43,373 nt of DNA from Butyricicoccus pullicaecorum (GTDB lineage Bacteria; Bacillota; Clostridia; Oscillospirales; Butyricicoccaceae): assembly GCA_018366035.1 (NCBI GenBank), contig JAGZIW010000016.1:1-43373 (forward strand). The letters run 5' to 3'. The translations under genes and the position numbers were made by a program. Below the pieces are notes generated by a model. The model saw only the letters and a list, made by a program, of their open reading frames with translations, was not told the origin of the DNA and made no database searches. Positions 14,758 through 23,570 of the stretch are shown here, piece after piece. How positions within the stretch are numbered: the first letter of the stretch is position 1; each line of letters starts with the position of its first letter.

Positions 14758-15394
14758 ATTGTCCGTTGAATTTCTGTGCGGCAGAAGCGGTACCGTTTGA
14801 TATGATTTCCGCAGCGGCTTCCATTGCCCGCAGAGCTGTTTGGTGCAGGACGGGAAGTTCTTCGGCAGAGAATTTGGAAAGCACCCAGTCTGCAAGATCA
14901 TAGTCGGGGTGCGGCTTTGCGCCAATCCCAATTTTTACGCGGGGAAATAAATCAGAATTGAGATGATAGATAATATTCTTGACACCGTTTTGCCCGCCGG
15001 CGGAGCCTTTGGCGCGTACACGCAGCCGACCCACAGGCAGAGAGATGTCATCGAACAGTACAAGGATACGTTCCGGCGGAATCTTATAAAATGCTGCAGC
15101 ATCGCGCACCGCTTCGCCGGACAGATTCATAAAGGTCTGGGGTTTCATGAACAATACGCGCTTGCCGCCCAGTGTACCGTCTCCGACAAGTGCCTTGAAC
15201 TTCATTTGGCTGATGCGCTGTCCGGTCTTGGCGCAATAGGCATCGAGCGCACAAAAGCCTGCGTTGTGTCGGGTGTTTTCGTATTGACTGCCCGGGTTGC
15301 CGAGTCCCACGACCAGCCACTCGATCGGACCGGTATCCTGCTCCTTCTGTGCACGTTCCTGCGCAAGCTTGTCGAAGATATCGAAAATTGACAT
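14756..15394 (-). CDS. pth: peptidyl-tRNA hydrolase
   Basis: Pth releases peptides from prematurely dropped peptidyl-tRNAs. Family motifs are VVGLGNPG, the catalytic-histidine motif TRHNAGF, KPQTFMNLSG, FDDISLPVG and KGSAGGQNG. The 212-residue length is above the usual 185-195 because of a charged N-terminal extension of about 25 residues (MSIFDIFDKLAQERAQ...). The start is supported by AAGGAGA nearby. It lies downstream of the yloU-yloV pair but is separated from it by a terminator. Confidence 0.93.
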   Translation of the reverse strand: MSIFDIFDKLAQERAQKEQDTGPIEWLVVGLGNPGSQYENTRHNAGFCALDAYCAKTGQRISQMKFKALVGDGTLGGKRVLFMKPQTFMNLSGEAVRDAAAFYKIPPERILVLFDDISLPVGRLRVRAKGSAGGQNGVKNIIYHLNSDLFPRVKIGIGAKPHPDYDLADWVLSKFSAEELPVLHQTALRAMEAAAEIISNGTASAAQKFNGQ

Positions 15395-15411
15395 AGTGTT
15401 TCTCCTTAGAA

Positions 15412-15436
15412 AAGGCTCCCCGAATCGGGGAGCCTT
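15412..15436 (-). terminator. terminator between the yloV-like gene and pth
   Basis: AAGGCTCCCCG and CGGGGAGCCTT form an 11-bp perfect stem with a 3-base loop. TTTT runs on the minus-strand side. It follows the yloV-like stop by 12 bases. The same hairpin sits in the pth 5' region, so pth may depend on read-through or its own promoter. Confidence 0.75.
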
Positions 15437-15448
15437 GGATTTTTTGGT

Positions 15449-17098
15449 TTACTCAACCGAGAGAATGTAGTAATAAACAGGCTGGCCGCCGTTGATGACG
15501 GTGATTTCCAAGTCGTGGTTTTCCCGAAGGAACATTTCCTCAAGCTTTACAGCCTCTTCCTCGGAAACGCCCTCACCATAAATAATGGTAGCAAAGGTAC
15601 TGTCTGCGCGCACCAGCTCACGCACCAGCTTTTTGAGCACATCATGCGGACGCTTGCTGTTTGCCGCCAGCTTACCCTCGCACAGCGCAAGGTATTCGCC
15701 TTCCTTGATCTTCTTTCCGTCAAATTCCGAATTGCGCGCTGCATAGGTGACCTGTCCGGCGCGCACGCCATCGATTGCCTGCTGCATGACTTCGGTGTTT
15801 TCGGATTCCTCAGCTTCTCCGTCAAAGACCAGAAGGGCAGAAATTCCCTGCGGGATATTTTTGGTGGGCATGATGATAACTTTCTTGTTTTCACACAAAA
15901 CCGCTGCCTGCTGTGCTGCCATAATGATATTTTTGTTGTTGGGGAATACATAGACGACCTCTGCCGGCGTGCGGTCTACAGCACGCAGAATGTCCTCGGT
16001 GGAGGGGTTCATGGTCTGACCGCCCTGCACAATCTCATCACAGCCAAGGTCGCTGAAAACGGTGTGCAGACCCTCGCCGGCAGCAACGGCAACAAAGCCG
16101 TATTTCTTTTCCGGCTCACGGATTTCACGGTCCTTGGGCGCAACCGTGCCCTCAATGACCTTTGCTGTATGCTGTTCGCGCATATTTTCGATTTTGATGG
16201 TCAGCAGCGGGCCAAACTTCAGTCCCTCCTCAAGAACCTTGTTTGGCTGGTCGGTGTGTACATGCACCTTTACAATATCGTCGTCCTCGACTACAACAAG
16301 AGAGTCCCCGATTTCGCCAAGCAGCGCACGCATACGTCCGACATTGCGCGCCTTGTCCTTGCGTGCCGCGATGAACTCCGTGCAGTAGGTGAAGGTGATA
16401 TCCTCGTCGTTGATGGCGCCAAAGTCTGCGGCGGCTTCGGACGACGCGCTCTGCTCGATTCTGCGCTCCTTTTGAATCCCGCGGAATGCGTCAAACATGC
16501 CTTCAAAGATGACAAGGAAACCGAAACCGCCGGCGTCCACAACACCAGCCTTTTCGAGTACCGGATTTTGCTTTGTGGTTTCGGCAAGTGCGGTCTGTCC
16601 GCGCTCCAGAACGGCTTCAAATACATCGTGTACAGAAAGCGCTGGATTGCTCTGGCACAGCTCAACGGCATGCTGTGCAGCCACGCGGGTAACGGTGAGG
16701 ATCGTGCCCTCGGCGGGTTTCATAACCGCCTTGTAAGCGGTTTCGACGCCCTCGCGCAGTGCAATTGCAAAATCGCAGCCGTCTGCTTCGTCTTTTTCAC
16801 GTAGCTTTTTTGCCATGCCGCGGAAAAGCAGGGAGAGAATGACGCCTGAGTTGCCGCGTGCGCCGCGCAGGAGTGCAGAAGCGGCGGCATCGGCTGCCTT
16901 TGCAAGGGCAGGGTCGGTCAGACGCTGCATTTCCTCTCTTGCTGCCTGCATGGTCATGGACATATTTGTGCCTGTATCGCCATCGGGAACAGGAAATACG
17001 TTTAGCTCATTTGCCTGCTCTTTTTTTTCAGCGATGGCGAGGGCGCCCTCCATAACCATTTGCTGAAAGAGCAGCCCAGTGATTTTCTGGTCGTTCAT
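15449..17098 (-). CDS. DAK2/DegV-associated kinase, YloV / fatty acid kinase FakA-like
   Basis: The 549-residue protein carries an N-terminal DAK2 (dihydroxyacetone kinase-like) ATP-binding domain: NVFPVPDGDTGTNM at about 34-47 with the metal-binding aspartates, and RGARGNSGVILS at about 95. A DegV-like C-terminal domain follows, as in YloV/FakA. FakA phosphorylates fatty acids handed over by FakB (DegV-family) proteins. No fakB gene is in the window. It sits directly after the Asp23-family gene yloU, the same pair as in Bacillus and many Firmicutes. The start is ATG after a GAGGAGT-like site. Confidence 0.88.
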   Translation of the reverse strand: MNDQKITGLLFQQMVMEGALAIAEKKEQANELNVFPVPDGDTGTNMSMTMQAAREEMQRLTDPALAKAADAAASALLRGARGNSGVILSLLFRGMAKKLREKDEADGCDFAIALREGVETAYKAVMKPAEGTILTVTRVAAQHAVELCQSNPALSVHDVFEAVLERGQTALAETTKQNPVLEKAGVVDAGGFGFLVIFEGMFDAFRGIQKERRIEQSASSEAAADFGAINDEDITFTYCTEFIAARKDKARNVGRMRALLGEIGDSLVVVEDDDIVKVHVHTDQPNKVLEEGLKFGPLLTIKIENMREQHTAKVIEGTVAPKDREIREPEKKYGFVAVAAGEGLHTVFSDLGCDEIVQGGQTMNPSTEDILRAVDRTPAEVVYVFPNNKNIIMAAQQAAVLCENKKVIIMPTKNIPQGISALLVFDGEAEESENTEVMQQAIDGVRAGQVTYAARNSEFDGKKIKEGEYLALCEGKLAANSKRPHDVLKKLVRELVRADSTFATIIYGEGVSEEEAVKLEEMFLRENHDLEITVINGGQPVYYYILSVE

Positions 17099-17122
17099 GT
17101 TTTGTGTTACTCCTCTTTTCTG

Positions 17123-17473
17123 TCAGTCTGCTTTGATGCTCTCGACGTAGATATCCACGTTTTTGACATCGATTCCCGTCAGCTGTTCGACGTGATAGCG
17201 AACCTCGCTGATGATTGAACGGCATACAGAGGCGATATTGATTCCGTGATCGACTGCAATATGCAGATCGATGTTGATGCCGCCGTCGGGTGCTTCTGAA
17301 ATTTTGACACCGCGGCTCATGTTTTCCCGACGCAGAAGATGGGCAACACCGTCTGCCACCGAGCGAACCGTCATACCCTTGACACCAAAGCAGGAAGATG
17401 CTGCATAGCCCGCAATGCCAGCCATGACGTCGGGCGCAATCTCGATATATCCAAGTTCATTATTGATTCTCAT
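17123..17473 (-). CDS. Asp23/Gls24 family envelope stress protein (YloU)
   Basis: The 116-residue protein has the Asp23 family pattern: GYIEIAPDVMAGIAGYAA, GVKGM, a central VKISEAPDGGINIDLHIAVD and a C-terminal VEQLTGIDVKNVDIYVESI. These proteins form membrane-associated layers linked to cell-wall stress. The ribosome site is GGGAGGT. It is the first gene of the yloU-yloV operon, under a promoter at 17598-17570, and is divergent from lexA. Confidence 0.9.
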   Translation of the reverse strand: MRINNELGYIEIAPDVMAGIAGYAASSCFGVKGMTVRSVADGVAHLLRRENMSRGVKISEAPDGGINIDLHIAVDHGINIASVCRSIISEVRYHVEQLTGIDVKNVDIYVESIKAD

Positions 17474-17569
17474 AAGTACCTCCCAAAAGTGAAACCGTTC
17501 AGGGCTTGGGGTATGAACCCAAGACTGTGTGATTTACGGATATGCCTTGCACATATGTACCTAGTTTCT

Positions 17570-17598
17570 ATTTTATAATACTTTGCATAAATAAACAA
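17570..17598 (-). promoter_or_regulatory. promoter of yloU-yloV
   Basis: On the minus strand TTGTTT (17598-17593), 17 bp, then TAAAAT (17575-17570). The leader is about 90 nt and contains a small CTTGGG/CCCAAG inverted repeat at 17505-17523. Confidence 0.5.
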
Positions 17599-17699
17599 GA
17601 GGATTTTTTGAAGCTTATCACAGAAACGGGGAATGTTTCCGATTTCAACGGGGTGCGGGCGGAAAAATGAGGGGGTTTTTGTCAGCTGCAACAAAAGGT

Positions 17700-17728
17700 T
17701 TGCTTTTTTGAGCGGACTCGGATATAAT
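17700..17728 (+). promoter_or_regulatory. promoter of lexA-recG
   Basis: TTGCTT (17700-17705), 17 bp, then a perfect TATAAT (17723-17728). The predicted transcription start lies near 17735, a few bases before a LexA-type site. Confidence 0.55.
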
Positions 17729-17743
17729 AAGTGCATATAAGCA

Positions 17744-17755
17744 GAACATATTTTC
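17744..17755 (+). promoter_or_regulatory. candidate LexA (SOS) box
   Basis: GAACATATTTTC matches the Firmicutes LexA/DinR consensus GAAC-N4-GTTC at seven of the eight fixed positions. It lies between the predicted transcription start and the lexA ribosome site, where autorepression would act. Confidence 0.55.
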
Positions 17756-17811
17756 GATTGTATAGATCGCTGAAAAACAGATACAACACCCAAAAATTGG
17801 AAAGGTGCTAT

Positions 17812-18405
17812 ATGGATAACTTAAACGAAAAGCAAAGACAGATTTTGAAATATATTGCAGAGGCGACTGCGCAGCAGGGCTATCCGCCCTCTGTGCGTGA
17901 AATTGGACAGCATGTCGGGCTGCGCTCGTCCTCGTCGGTGCATGCGCATCTTATGAAGCTGCGCGAGGAAGGATATCTGGAGCAAGACGCGCACAAGACC
18001 CGCTCGCTGGTTGTCAAGGGCATGGCGGCAACGGTGCCGCAGGTACCGATTCTGGGCAGGGTGACTGCGGGTGCCCCTATTTTGGCGGCAGAGTTGGTGG
18101 AGGGCTATCTGCCCTATATGTCGGCAGGCGAATATGGGGAACATTTTGCTTTGCAGATTCAGGGAGATTCCATGACCCATGCAGGAATCTTGGACGGCGA
18201 TTATATCATTGTGCATCGGCAGGAGTTTGCAAGGCACGGGCAGATTGTGGTTGCGCTTTTGGACGATGAAGCGACCTGCAAGACCTTTACCGTACAGGAC
18301 GGGCACATATGGCTCATGCCGGAAAATCCGGCATATTCTCCCATTGACGGACAAAATGCCCGTATTTTGGGCGTGGTCGTCGCGCTGCACAGAGAGTTTG
18401 TATGA
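17812..18405 (+). CDS. lexA: LexA repressor
   Basis: The SOS repressor is 197 residues from ATG 17812, which follows GGAAAGG; the open frame extends 27 codons further upstream without a ribosome site. The N-terminal winged helix (LNEKQRQILKYI, GYPPSVREIG, SSSSVHAHL) is followed by the auto-cleavage domain. That domain has the Ala-Gly site (VTAGAP), catalytic Ser in GDSM and Lys in ATCKTF. It is repressor and protease in one, triggered by RecA on single-stranded DNA. Its TGA overlaps the recG ATG, so recG is co-expressed and likely SOS-controlled. Confidence 0.95.
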   Translation: MDNLNEKQRQILKYIAEATAQQGYPPSVREIGQHVGLRSSSSVHAHLMKLREEGYLEQDAHKTRSLVVKGMAATVPQVPILGRVTAGAPILAAELVEGYLPYMSAGEYGEHFALQIQGDSMTHAGILDGDYIIVHRQEFARHGQIVVALLDDEATCKTFTVQDGHIWLMPENPAYSPIDGQNARILGVVVALHREFV

Positions 18406-20426
18406 CCGGTAAGGACAGCGTTGGCGCAGTCAAGGGCATCGGCGTCAAAAAACAGGCATTGTTTGAAAAACTGTCTATCTGCACGCTGCACGATGCGCGC
18501 GAGTTTTATCCGCGGGATTATGAGGACCGCACAAAGCTGGTGCCCATTTCCGAGTTGGCAGAGGGAGAGAAGGCGGCGATTTGTGCGGTCGTGGGTACGG
18601 AGCCTGCGACACGCAGAATCCGCAAGGGGCTGGATATGACCCGACTGCGCGTTTTTGACAGCACGGGCACACTATGGATTACCTATTATAACAATCGGTA
18701 TGGCACGGCGAAGCTGCACGTGGGCAGTACCTATGTGTTTTATGGTAAGGTGCAGGGAAGCGGGGCGCTGCGCAATATGGTTGCGCCTGCCAGCGAACCG
18801 GTTCTTACGGGACAGCCGCCGCCGCGCCGCATGTATCCCATCTATCCGCTGACAGCGGGACTGACACAGCGCGATATCCAGCGCGTTGTGGAGACGGCGC
18901 TTGCCGTGCCGGCAGAGCCGGAATGGCTGCCCGAGGACATTGCGGCGCGGTATCGGCTGATTTCCCATGCCGAGGCGCTGCAGCAGATTCATAAGCCGCA
19001 GAATGTGAATGAAGTACAGTCTGCAAGACAGCGGCTGATTTTTGAGGAGCTGTTCCTGCTGTGCTGCGGACTGGCACGGCTTAAGGAACGCCGCACCGAC
19101 GTTTCCGGACTGCCCTTTTCCAAAGGAGCACCTGAGGATTTTTGGACGCTCCTGCCCTTTGCGCCCACCGGCGCACAGCGGCGTGCGGCGCAGGAGATCT
19201 GGCAGGACGTGCAGGGACAGCGCCCGATGAACCGTCTGGTGCAGGGCGATGTAGGCTCAGGCAAAACCGTTCTGGCTGCCGTCCTCTGTTATCTTGCGGC
19301 GCAAAACGGGTATCAGTCGGCAATCATGGCGCCGACTGAAATCCTTGCCGCGCAGCATATGGAATCGCTTGCGCCAATTTTTGCACGGGTGGGTGTGCGG
19401 TGTATACTGCTGCTGGGCTCGATGAGCGCTAAGCAAAAGGCGGAATGTAAGGCGCAGATCGCGGCGGGAGACGTGCAGGTCATTATTGGCACGCATGCCA
19501 TCATTCAAAAGGACGTGTCGTTTCAAAGGCTGGGTGCGGTAGTGGTCGATGAACAGCACCGTTTTGGTGTGGCGCAGCGCGCCATGCTCCACGAAAAGGG
19601 GCAGATGCCGCATGTACTGGTGATGTCTGCCACACCGATTCCGCGTACCCTTGCCCTTATTCTTTATGGGGACCTTGATGTGTCCGTGGTGGACGAACTG
19701 CCGTCGGGACGCATGCCGGTGCCGACCTTTGCGGTGGGGGAATCCATGCGCCGGCGCATCGAGGTCTTTATCGAAAAGCAAATCAGAGAGGGGGGACAGG
19801 TCTATGTGGTCTGTCCGCTCGTTGAGGAGGGAGAACTGCCGCTCAAAAGCGCACAGGCACACGGCGCAGCATTACAGAAATGCCTGCCGCATCGTCGGGT
19901 CGGCGTTCTGCATGGCAAAATGAAGGCTGGCGAAAAGGATACTGTCATGCGCCGGTTTGCCGCAGGAGAGTTGGATATCTTGGTGGCAACGACTGTTATT
20001 GAAGTCGGTGTCAACGTGCCCAATGCCAGTTTGATGGTCATTGAGGACGCAGACCGCTTCGGGCTGTCTCAGCTGCATCAGCTGCGCGGACGGGTGGGAC
20101 GCGGCACACGGCAGTCCTACTGCATCTGCTTTGGAGCAGACAAGGGAGCGCAGGTAAGGGAACGCCTCAAGGTGCTTTGCAGCACCAATGACGGATTTGA
20201 GATTGCCCGCGCTGACCTTGCACAGCGCGGCCCGGGCGACTTTTTCGGCAAGCGTCAGCATGGCCTGCCTGTGCTCCGAATCGCCGACCTTGCCGCCGAC
20301 CTCACCCTCATGCAGAAGGCAAAGGACGAAGCAGATGCCCTGCTCGCGCAAGACCCTGCGCTGCTGGGGGTGCCTGCCCTGCGTGAGCGGGTGCAGCAGA
20401 TGTTTTCTGAACATGTAGATCTTTAA
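18402..20426 (+). CDS. recG: ATP-dependent DNA helicase RecG
   Basis: RecG remodels stalled forks and branches recombination intermediates. The 674-residue protein has an N-terminal wedge/OB domain (about 50-150) and helicase domain 1 with Walker A GDVGSGKT (about 285) and DEQH (about 384). Motif III is MSATPIPRT, and helicase domain 2 has IEVGVNVPNA and QLRGRVGRG. The length is as usual. It overlaps lexA by 4 bp (ATGA). In Bacillus recG lies near yloV on the same strand; here the lexA-recG pair is divergent from yloU-yloV. Confidence 0.95.
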   Translation: MTGKDSVGAVKGIGVKKQALFEKLSICTLHDAREFYPRDYEDRTKLVPISELAEGEKAAICAVVGTEPATRRIRKGLDMTRLRVFDSTGTLWITYYNNRYGTAKLHVGSTYVFYGKVQGSGALRNMVAPASEPVLTGQPPPRRMYPIYPLTAGLTQRDIQRVVETALAVPAEPEWLPEDIAARYRLISHAEALQQIHKPQNVNEVQSARQRLIFEELFLLCCGLARLKERRTDVSGLPFSKGAPEDFWTLLPFAPTGAQRRAAQEIWQDVQGQRPMNRLVQGDVGSGKTVLAAVLCYLAAQNGYQSAIMAPTEILAAQHMESLAPIFARVGVRCILLLGSMSAKQKAECKAQIAAGDVQVIIGTHAIIQKDVSFQRLGAVVVDEQHRFGVAQRAMLHEKGQMPHVLVMSATPIPRTLALILYGDLDVSVVDELPSGRMPVPTFAVGESMRRRIEVFIEKQIREGGQVYVVCPLVEEGELPLKSAQAHGAALQKCLPHRRVGVLHGKMKAGEKDTVMRRFAAGELDILVATTVIEVGVNVPNASLMVIEDADRFGLSQLHQLRGRVGRGTRQSYCICFGADKGAQVRERLKVLCSTNDGFEIARADLAQRGPGDFFGKRQHGLPVLRIADLAADLTLMQKAKDEADALLAQDPALLGVPALRERVQQMFSEHVDL

Positions 20427-20520
20427 CTGCGCGCATGTCCAAGCGGACTGCTCTTGGAGTGATCATTTCACAACCATGCGGGGGGCGGTGACAGCGGGTG
20501 CGCCCGATTTGCGCAAATAC

Positions 20521-20549
20521 TTGCAATTATATGGCGAATCAGTTACAAT
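20521..20549 (+). promoter_or_regulatory. promoter of the nusB-to-ispA operon
   Basis: TTGCAA (20521-20526), 17 bp, then TACAAT (20544-20549). It lies 47 bases before the nusB start. No clear terminator separates it from recG, so some read-through is possible. Confidence 0.6.
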
Positions 20550-20596
20550 GAAAAAAATAAAAAATTGTGATGGCACATAGATTATGGAGGATTGCT

Positions 20597-21067
20597 GTGA
20601 GCACAAAGAAAGCAGGCGTGAGCCGGAAAAAAGCAAGAGAAATTGCACTGCATTTGATTTTTGAACTGGGATTCGGTGCATTTGAGGCAGAAAATGTAAT
20701 GACAGAGCGTCTGGACGAGGAGATCATGCGCTCGATCGGCAGCGAAATCGCACTCTATGCAGGCCCGCTCGATGCCGTCCAGACAAAGTATATCGTCACC
20801 GTGGTAAAGGGCGTTGCCGAGCATTTGGAATCACTCGACGCCCAAATTGCCGAAAATGCAAAGGGCTGGACACTGTCCCGCCTGTCTCGGATTACCATGG
20901 CGATCCTGCGCCTTGCCCTGTACGAAATGCAGTATGTAGAGGACGTGCCGGTCGGCGCTGCCATCAATGAGGCGGTCGAGCTGGCAAAGGTGTATGACTC
21001 GGAAGAAACCGCGGCATTTATCAATGGCGTTCTGGGTACGGTCGCACGCAATGCGGAGCAGGCATGA
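20597..21067 (+). CDS. nusB: transcription antitermination factor NusB
   Basis: NusB binds boxA RNA with S10 and supports rRNA antitermination. The 156-residue product has the all-helical NusB pattern (SRKKAREIALHLIFEL, LSRLSRITMAILRLALYEM, VPVGAAINEAVELAKVY, FINGVLG). I choose GTG 20597 because GGAGG lies 6 nt upstream. Its end overlaps the next gene by 4 bp. It opens the long isoprenoid/DNA-repair gene series that contains the OLE locus. Confidence 0.93.
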   Translation: MSTKKAGVSRKKAREIALHLIFELGFGAFEAENVMTERLDEEIMRSIGSEIALYAGPLDAVQTKYIVTVVKGVAEHLESLDAQIAENAKGWTLSRLSRITMAILRLALYEMQYVEDVPVGAAINEAVELAKVYDSEETAAFINGVLGTVARNAEQA

Positions 21068-22014
21068 AGCGGTATTATTTAGGTATCGACACATCGAATT
21101 ACCGCACCTCTGCCGCGCTCTATGCGCCGGAGGAGGGCACATGGAAAAACAGCGGCAGACTGCTTGATGTGCCGGAGGGGACGATTGGACTGCGGCAGTC
21201 AGATGCTGTCTTTCAGCACAGCCTGCATCTGCATGAGATGATCTCGGCACTGCCTGCCGGCATTGCCGGTGAAATCGAAGCGGTCTGCGTGTCAGTCGCG
21301 CCGCGTGCAGTCAGCGGTTCCTATATGCCCTGCTTTCTGGTGGGGCAGAACATGGCGGCAGGCATTGCCCATATTTTGGGTGTGCCGCTTTATGTCTGTT
21401 CGCATCAAATCGGTCATGTCGCAGCGGCGGCACTGTCCGCAGGGGTGCTGGACTGGCTGACTCAGGATTTTTACGCTTGGCATGTATCTGGCGGCACAAC
21501 CGAGCTTTTGCGCGTGTCTGCCGGACAGGACAATGGCGGTCTGCCCCGCGCCGATTGTATCGGCGGTACAAACGATTTGGCGGCAGGACAGCTCATTGAC
21601 CGCACAGGTGCGCTTTTGGGTCTGCCGTTTCCGGCAGGGGAAGCCCTTGAAAGGCTGGCAGAGCAGGCGGACAGCGAACTGTGTTTCCGTCCCAAGGTGG
21701 AAAACAGCACCTTCTCTTTGTCCGGTATGGAGAATAAAGTCAAGGAACTGTATGCAAAGCAGACAGCGCCCGAGAACATTGCTGCATTTGCCATTCGCAC
21801 CATTGCGTGTGCACTGGAGCGCGCAACCACGCAGGCGTGCAAAAAGCAGGCGCTGCCGGTTCTGTGTGCGGGCGGTGTGATGAGCAACCGCTTTTTGCAG
21901 CGGTATATGGCAGAGCGCTTTGAGGCGCGGTTTGCAGAGCCGGTGCTTTCCGGAGACAATGCCGTGGGCGTCGCTGTGGTGGCATATTTGCAGCATTTGG
22001 CGCAGCAGCAATAG
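21064..22014 (+). CDS. TsaD/Kae1-like ASKHA protein (peptidase M22 family paralogue)
   Basis: The 316-residue protein is related to TsaD (YgjD), the enzyme of tRNA t6A modification. The start LGIDTSNYRTSAALY is the sugar-kinase-like phosphate loop. The HxxxH metal pair is present in SHQIGHVAAA (about residue 115-119), and VSGGTTELL and CAGGVMSNRF match the ATP-binding parts. It is shorter than bona fide TsaD (about 335-345), and the sequence has diverged. Because it sits in a nusB-xse operon and not with tsaB/tsaE, a paralogue of unknown role is more likely than the essential enzyme. It overlaps nusB by 4 bp. Confidence 0.8.
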   Translation: MKRYYLGIDTSNYRTSAALYAPEEGTWKNSGRLLDVPEGTIGLRQSDAVFQHSLHLHEMISALPAGIAGEIEAVCVSVAPRAVSGSYMPCFLVGQNMAAGIAHILGVPLYVCSHQIGHVAAAALSAGVLDWLTQDFYAWHVSGGTTELLRVSAGQDNGGLPRADCIGGTNDLAAGQLIDRTGALLGLPFPAGEALERLAEQADSELCFRPKVENSTFSLSGMENKVKELYAKQTAPENIAAFAIRTIACALERATTQACKKQALPVLCAGGVMSNRFLQRYMAERFEARFAEPVLSGDNAVGVAVVAYLQHLAQQQ

Positions 22015-22059
22015 ACACGCTCTGGGTCAGGGAAAAGCAATCTGTATATGGAGACACAT

Positions 22060-23346
22060 ATGAGTCATATTTATTCGGTCACACAGCTCAGTCAGGAAAT
22101 CAAAAATCTGCTCGAAAGCCGCGCGGATTTTCGAAATATTTTTGTACAGGGCGAGATATCGAACTATAAACAGCATACTTCTGGGCATCACTATATGACG
22201 CTCAAGGACGCGGGCGGCGCAATCAGTGCGGTTTTGTTCCGTGCCGATGCCCAGCGTCTGCGCTTTCAGCTGGCAAATGGCATGAAGGTCATTGCGCGCG
22301 GACGTGTCAGTTCCTTTCCCAAGACCGGACAGGTACAGCTTTATCTCGCGGATTTGATGCCGGACGGTGCGGGCGCTCTGCATCTCGCTTTCGAGCAGCG
22401 CAAGGAAAAGCTGTACCGTGAGGGGCTTTTCGATGCGGCACATAAAAAACCGCTGCCGTCCATGCCGGAAACCATTGCGCTGGTCACGTCGCCGACAGGT
22501 GCCGCTGTGCACGATATGCTCCGCATTTTGGCGCGGCGTTTCCCGCTGGCACGGGTGCAGATTTGGGGTGTACTCGTGCAGGGAGACAAGGCGGGGGACA
22601 GCATTGCACGGGCAATTGCGGCGGTCAATGCGCATGGACAAGCGCAGGTGATTGTTGTCGGGCGCGGCGGCGGCTCGCTGGAGGACCTTTGGGCGTTCAA
22701 TGAAGAAGTGGTTGCCCGTGCCATCTTTGCGAGTAAAATACCCGTGGTTTCGGCGGTGGGACACGAACCGGACGTCACGATATCGGATTTTGTTGCCGAT
22801 TTGCGTGCACCTACGCCATCTGGCGCGGCGGAGCTCATCGTGCCCGACAGCGCGGAACTGCGCTTGCAGCTGGACAGGCAGATGGAACGTCTTGACCATG
22901 CGGTGCGCAAGCAGCTGGCCGAGACGCGCACCCGCACAGCTGTGCTTGCGGAGCGCTTGGGGCGGTATGCACCGGCGCAGTATGCCGCGGAGCAGCGCCG
23001 CAGGGTGGAACTGTTGGAGATGCGGCTGACACAGGCAATGCAGCACAGACTGCGCGAATGCCGCAGTCAGCTTGTGCGCAGGTCTGAGCAGCTGACCAGA
23101 CTGCGCGTGCTGGACAGGCAGTCGGCACGTCTGTCTGCCTGTGCCGGAAGATTGCAGGCACTGAGCCCGCTGAGCGTGCTGGCACGTGGATTTTCTGTGG
23201 TGACCGACAGCGCGGGCGATCTCGTGACCGACAGCAAACAGCTTGCGTCCGGCGATATGGTAAAATTACAGCTTGCGAGCGGGAGCGCGCAGGCACAGAT
23301 ACGATCGGTTACACAGGAAAGGAAAGCAACATGCCAAAAAAATTGA
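22060..23346 (+). CDS. xseA: exodeoxyribonuclease VII large subunit
   Basis: XseA is the catalytic subunit of exonuclease VII, which degrades single-stranded DNA. The OB domain (VTQLSQEIKNLLE, VQGEISNYK, LKDAGGAISAVLF) is followed by the catalytic domain (ALVTSPTGAAVHDML, VVGRGGGSLEDLWAFN, SAVGHEPDVTISDFVAD, RAPTPSGAAEL). A coiled coil with a C-terminal beta segment closes it. I prefer ATG 22060, since GGAG lies 6 nt before it; an ATG at 22048 in frame lacks a ribosome site. The 3' end overlaps xseB by 16 bp. Confidence 0.93.
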   Translation: MSHIYSVTQLSQEIKNLLESRADFRNIFVQGEISNYKQHTSGHHYMTLKDAGGAISAVLFRADAQRLRFQLANGMKVIARGRVSSFPKTGQVQLYLADLMPDGAGALHLAFEQRKEKLYREGLFDAAHKKPLPSMPETIALVTSPTGAAVHDMLRILARRFPLARVQIWGVLVQGDKAGDSIARAIAAVNAHGQAQVIVVGRGGGSLEDLWAFNEEVVARAIFASKIPVVSAVGHEPDVTISDFVADLRAPTPSGAAELIVPDSAELRLQLDRQMERLDHAVRKQLAETRTRTAVLAERLGRYAPAQYAAEQRRRVELLEMRLTQAMQHRLRECRSQLVRRSEQLTRLRVLDRQSARLSACAGRLQALSPLSVLARGFSVVTDSAGDLVTDSKQLASGDMVKLQLASGSAQAQIRSVTQERKATCQKN

Positions 23347-23570
23347 CATTTGAACAGTCTATGGTGCAGCTGGAGGAGATTGTGCGGCAGCTGGAGCAGG
23401 GCGAGGCAACGCTTGAGAACAGTCTGAAGCTGTTTGAGCAGGGTACAAAGTTGGTATCCTCCCTGCATGGACAGCTGGACGCCGCACAGCAGAAGGTGGA
23501 ACAGATGATGGTGGGAGCAGATGGGGAAATTCAGGAAGTACCTTTTGTAGTCGAGGAGGACAGCAAATGA
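23331..23570 (+). CDS. xseB: exodeoxyribonuclease VII small subunit
   Basis: The 79-residue XseB is the small helical subunit that binds the XseA coiled coil. It shows the typical LTFEQSMVQLEEIVRQLEQG and a leucine-rich helix with E-rich tail. The start lies inside xseA after AAAGGAAAG. The stop overlaps ispA by 4 bp. Confidence 0.92.
   Translation: MPKKLTFEQSMVQLEEIVRQLEQGEATLENSLKLFEQGTKLVSSLHGQLDAAQQKVEQMMVGADGEIQEVPFVVEEDSK

Noticed and set aside
17731..17811. Longer form of LexA starting 27 codons upstream
   Set aside because: It would begin at the promoter/LexA-box region, lacks a ribosome site and does not match the normal LexA N-terminus.
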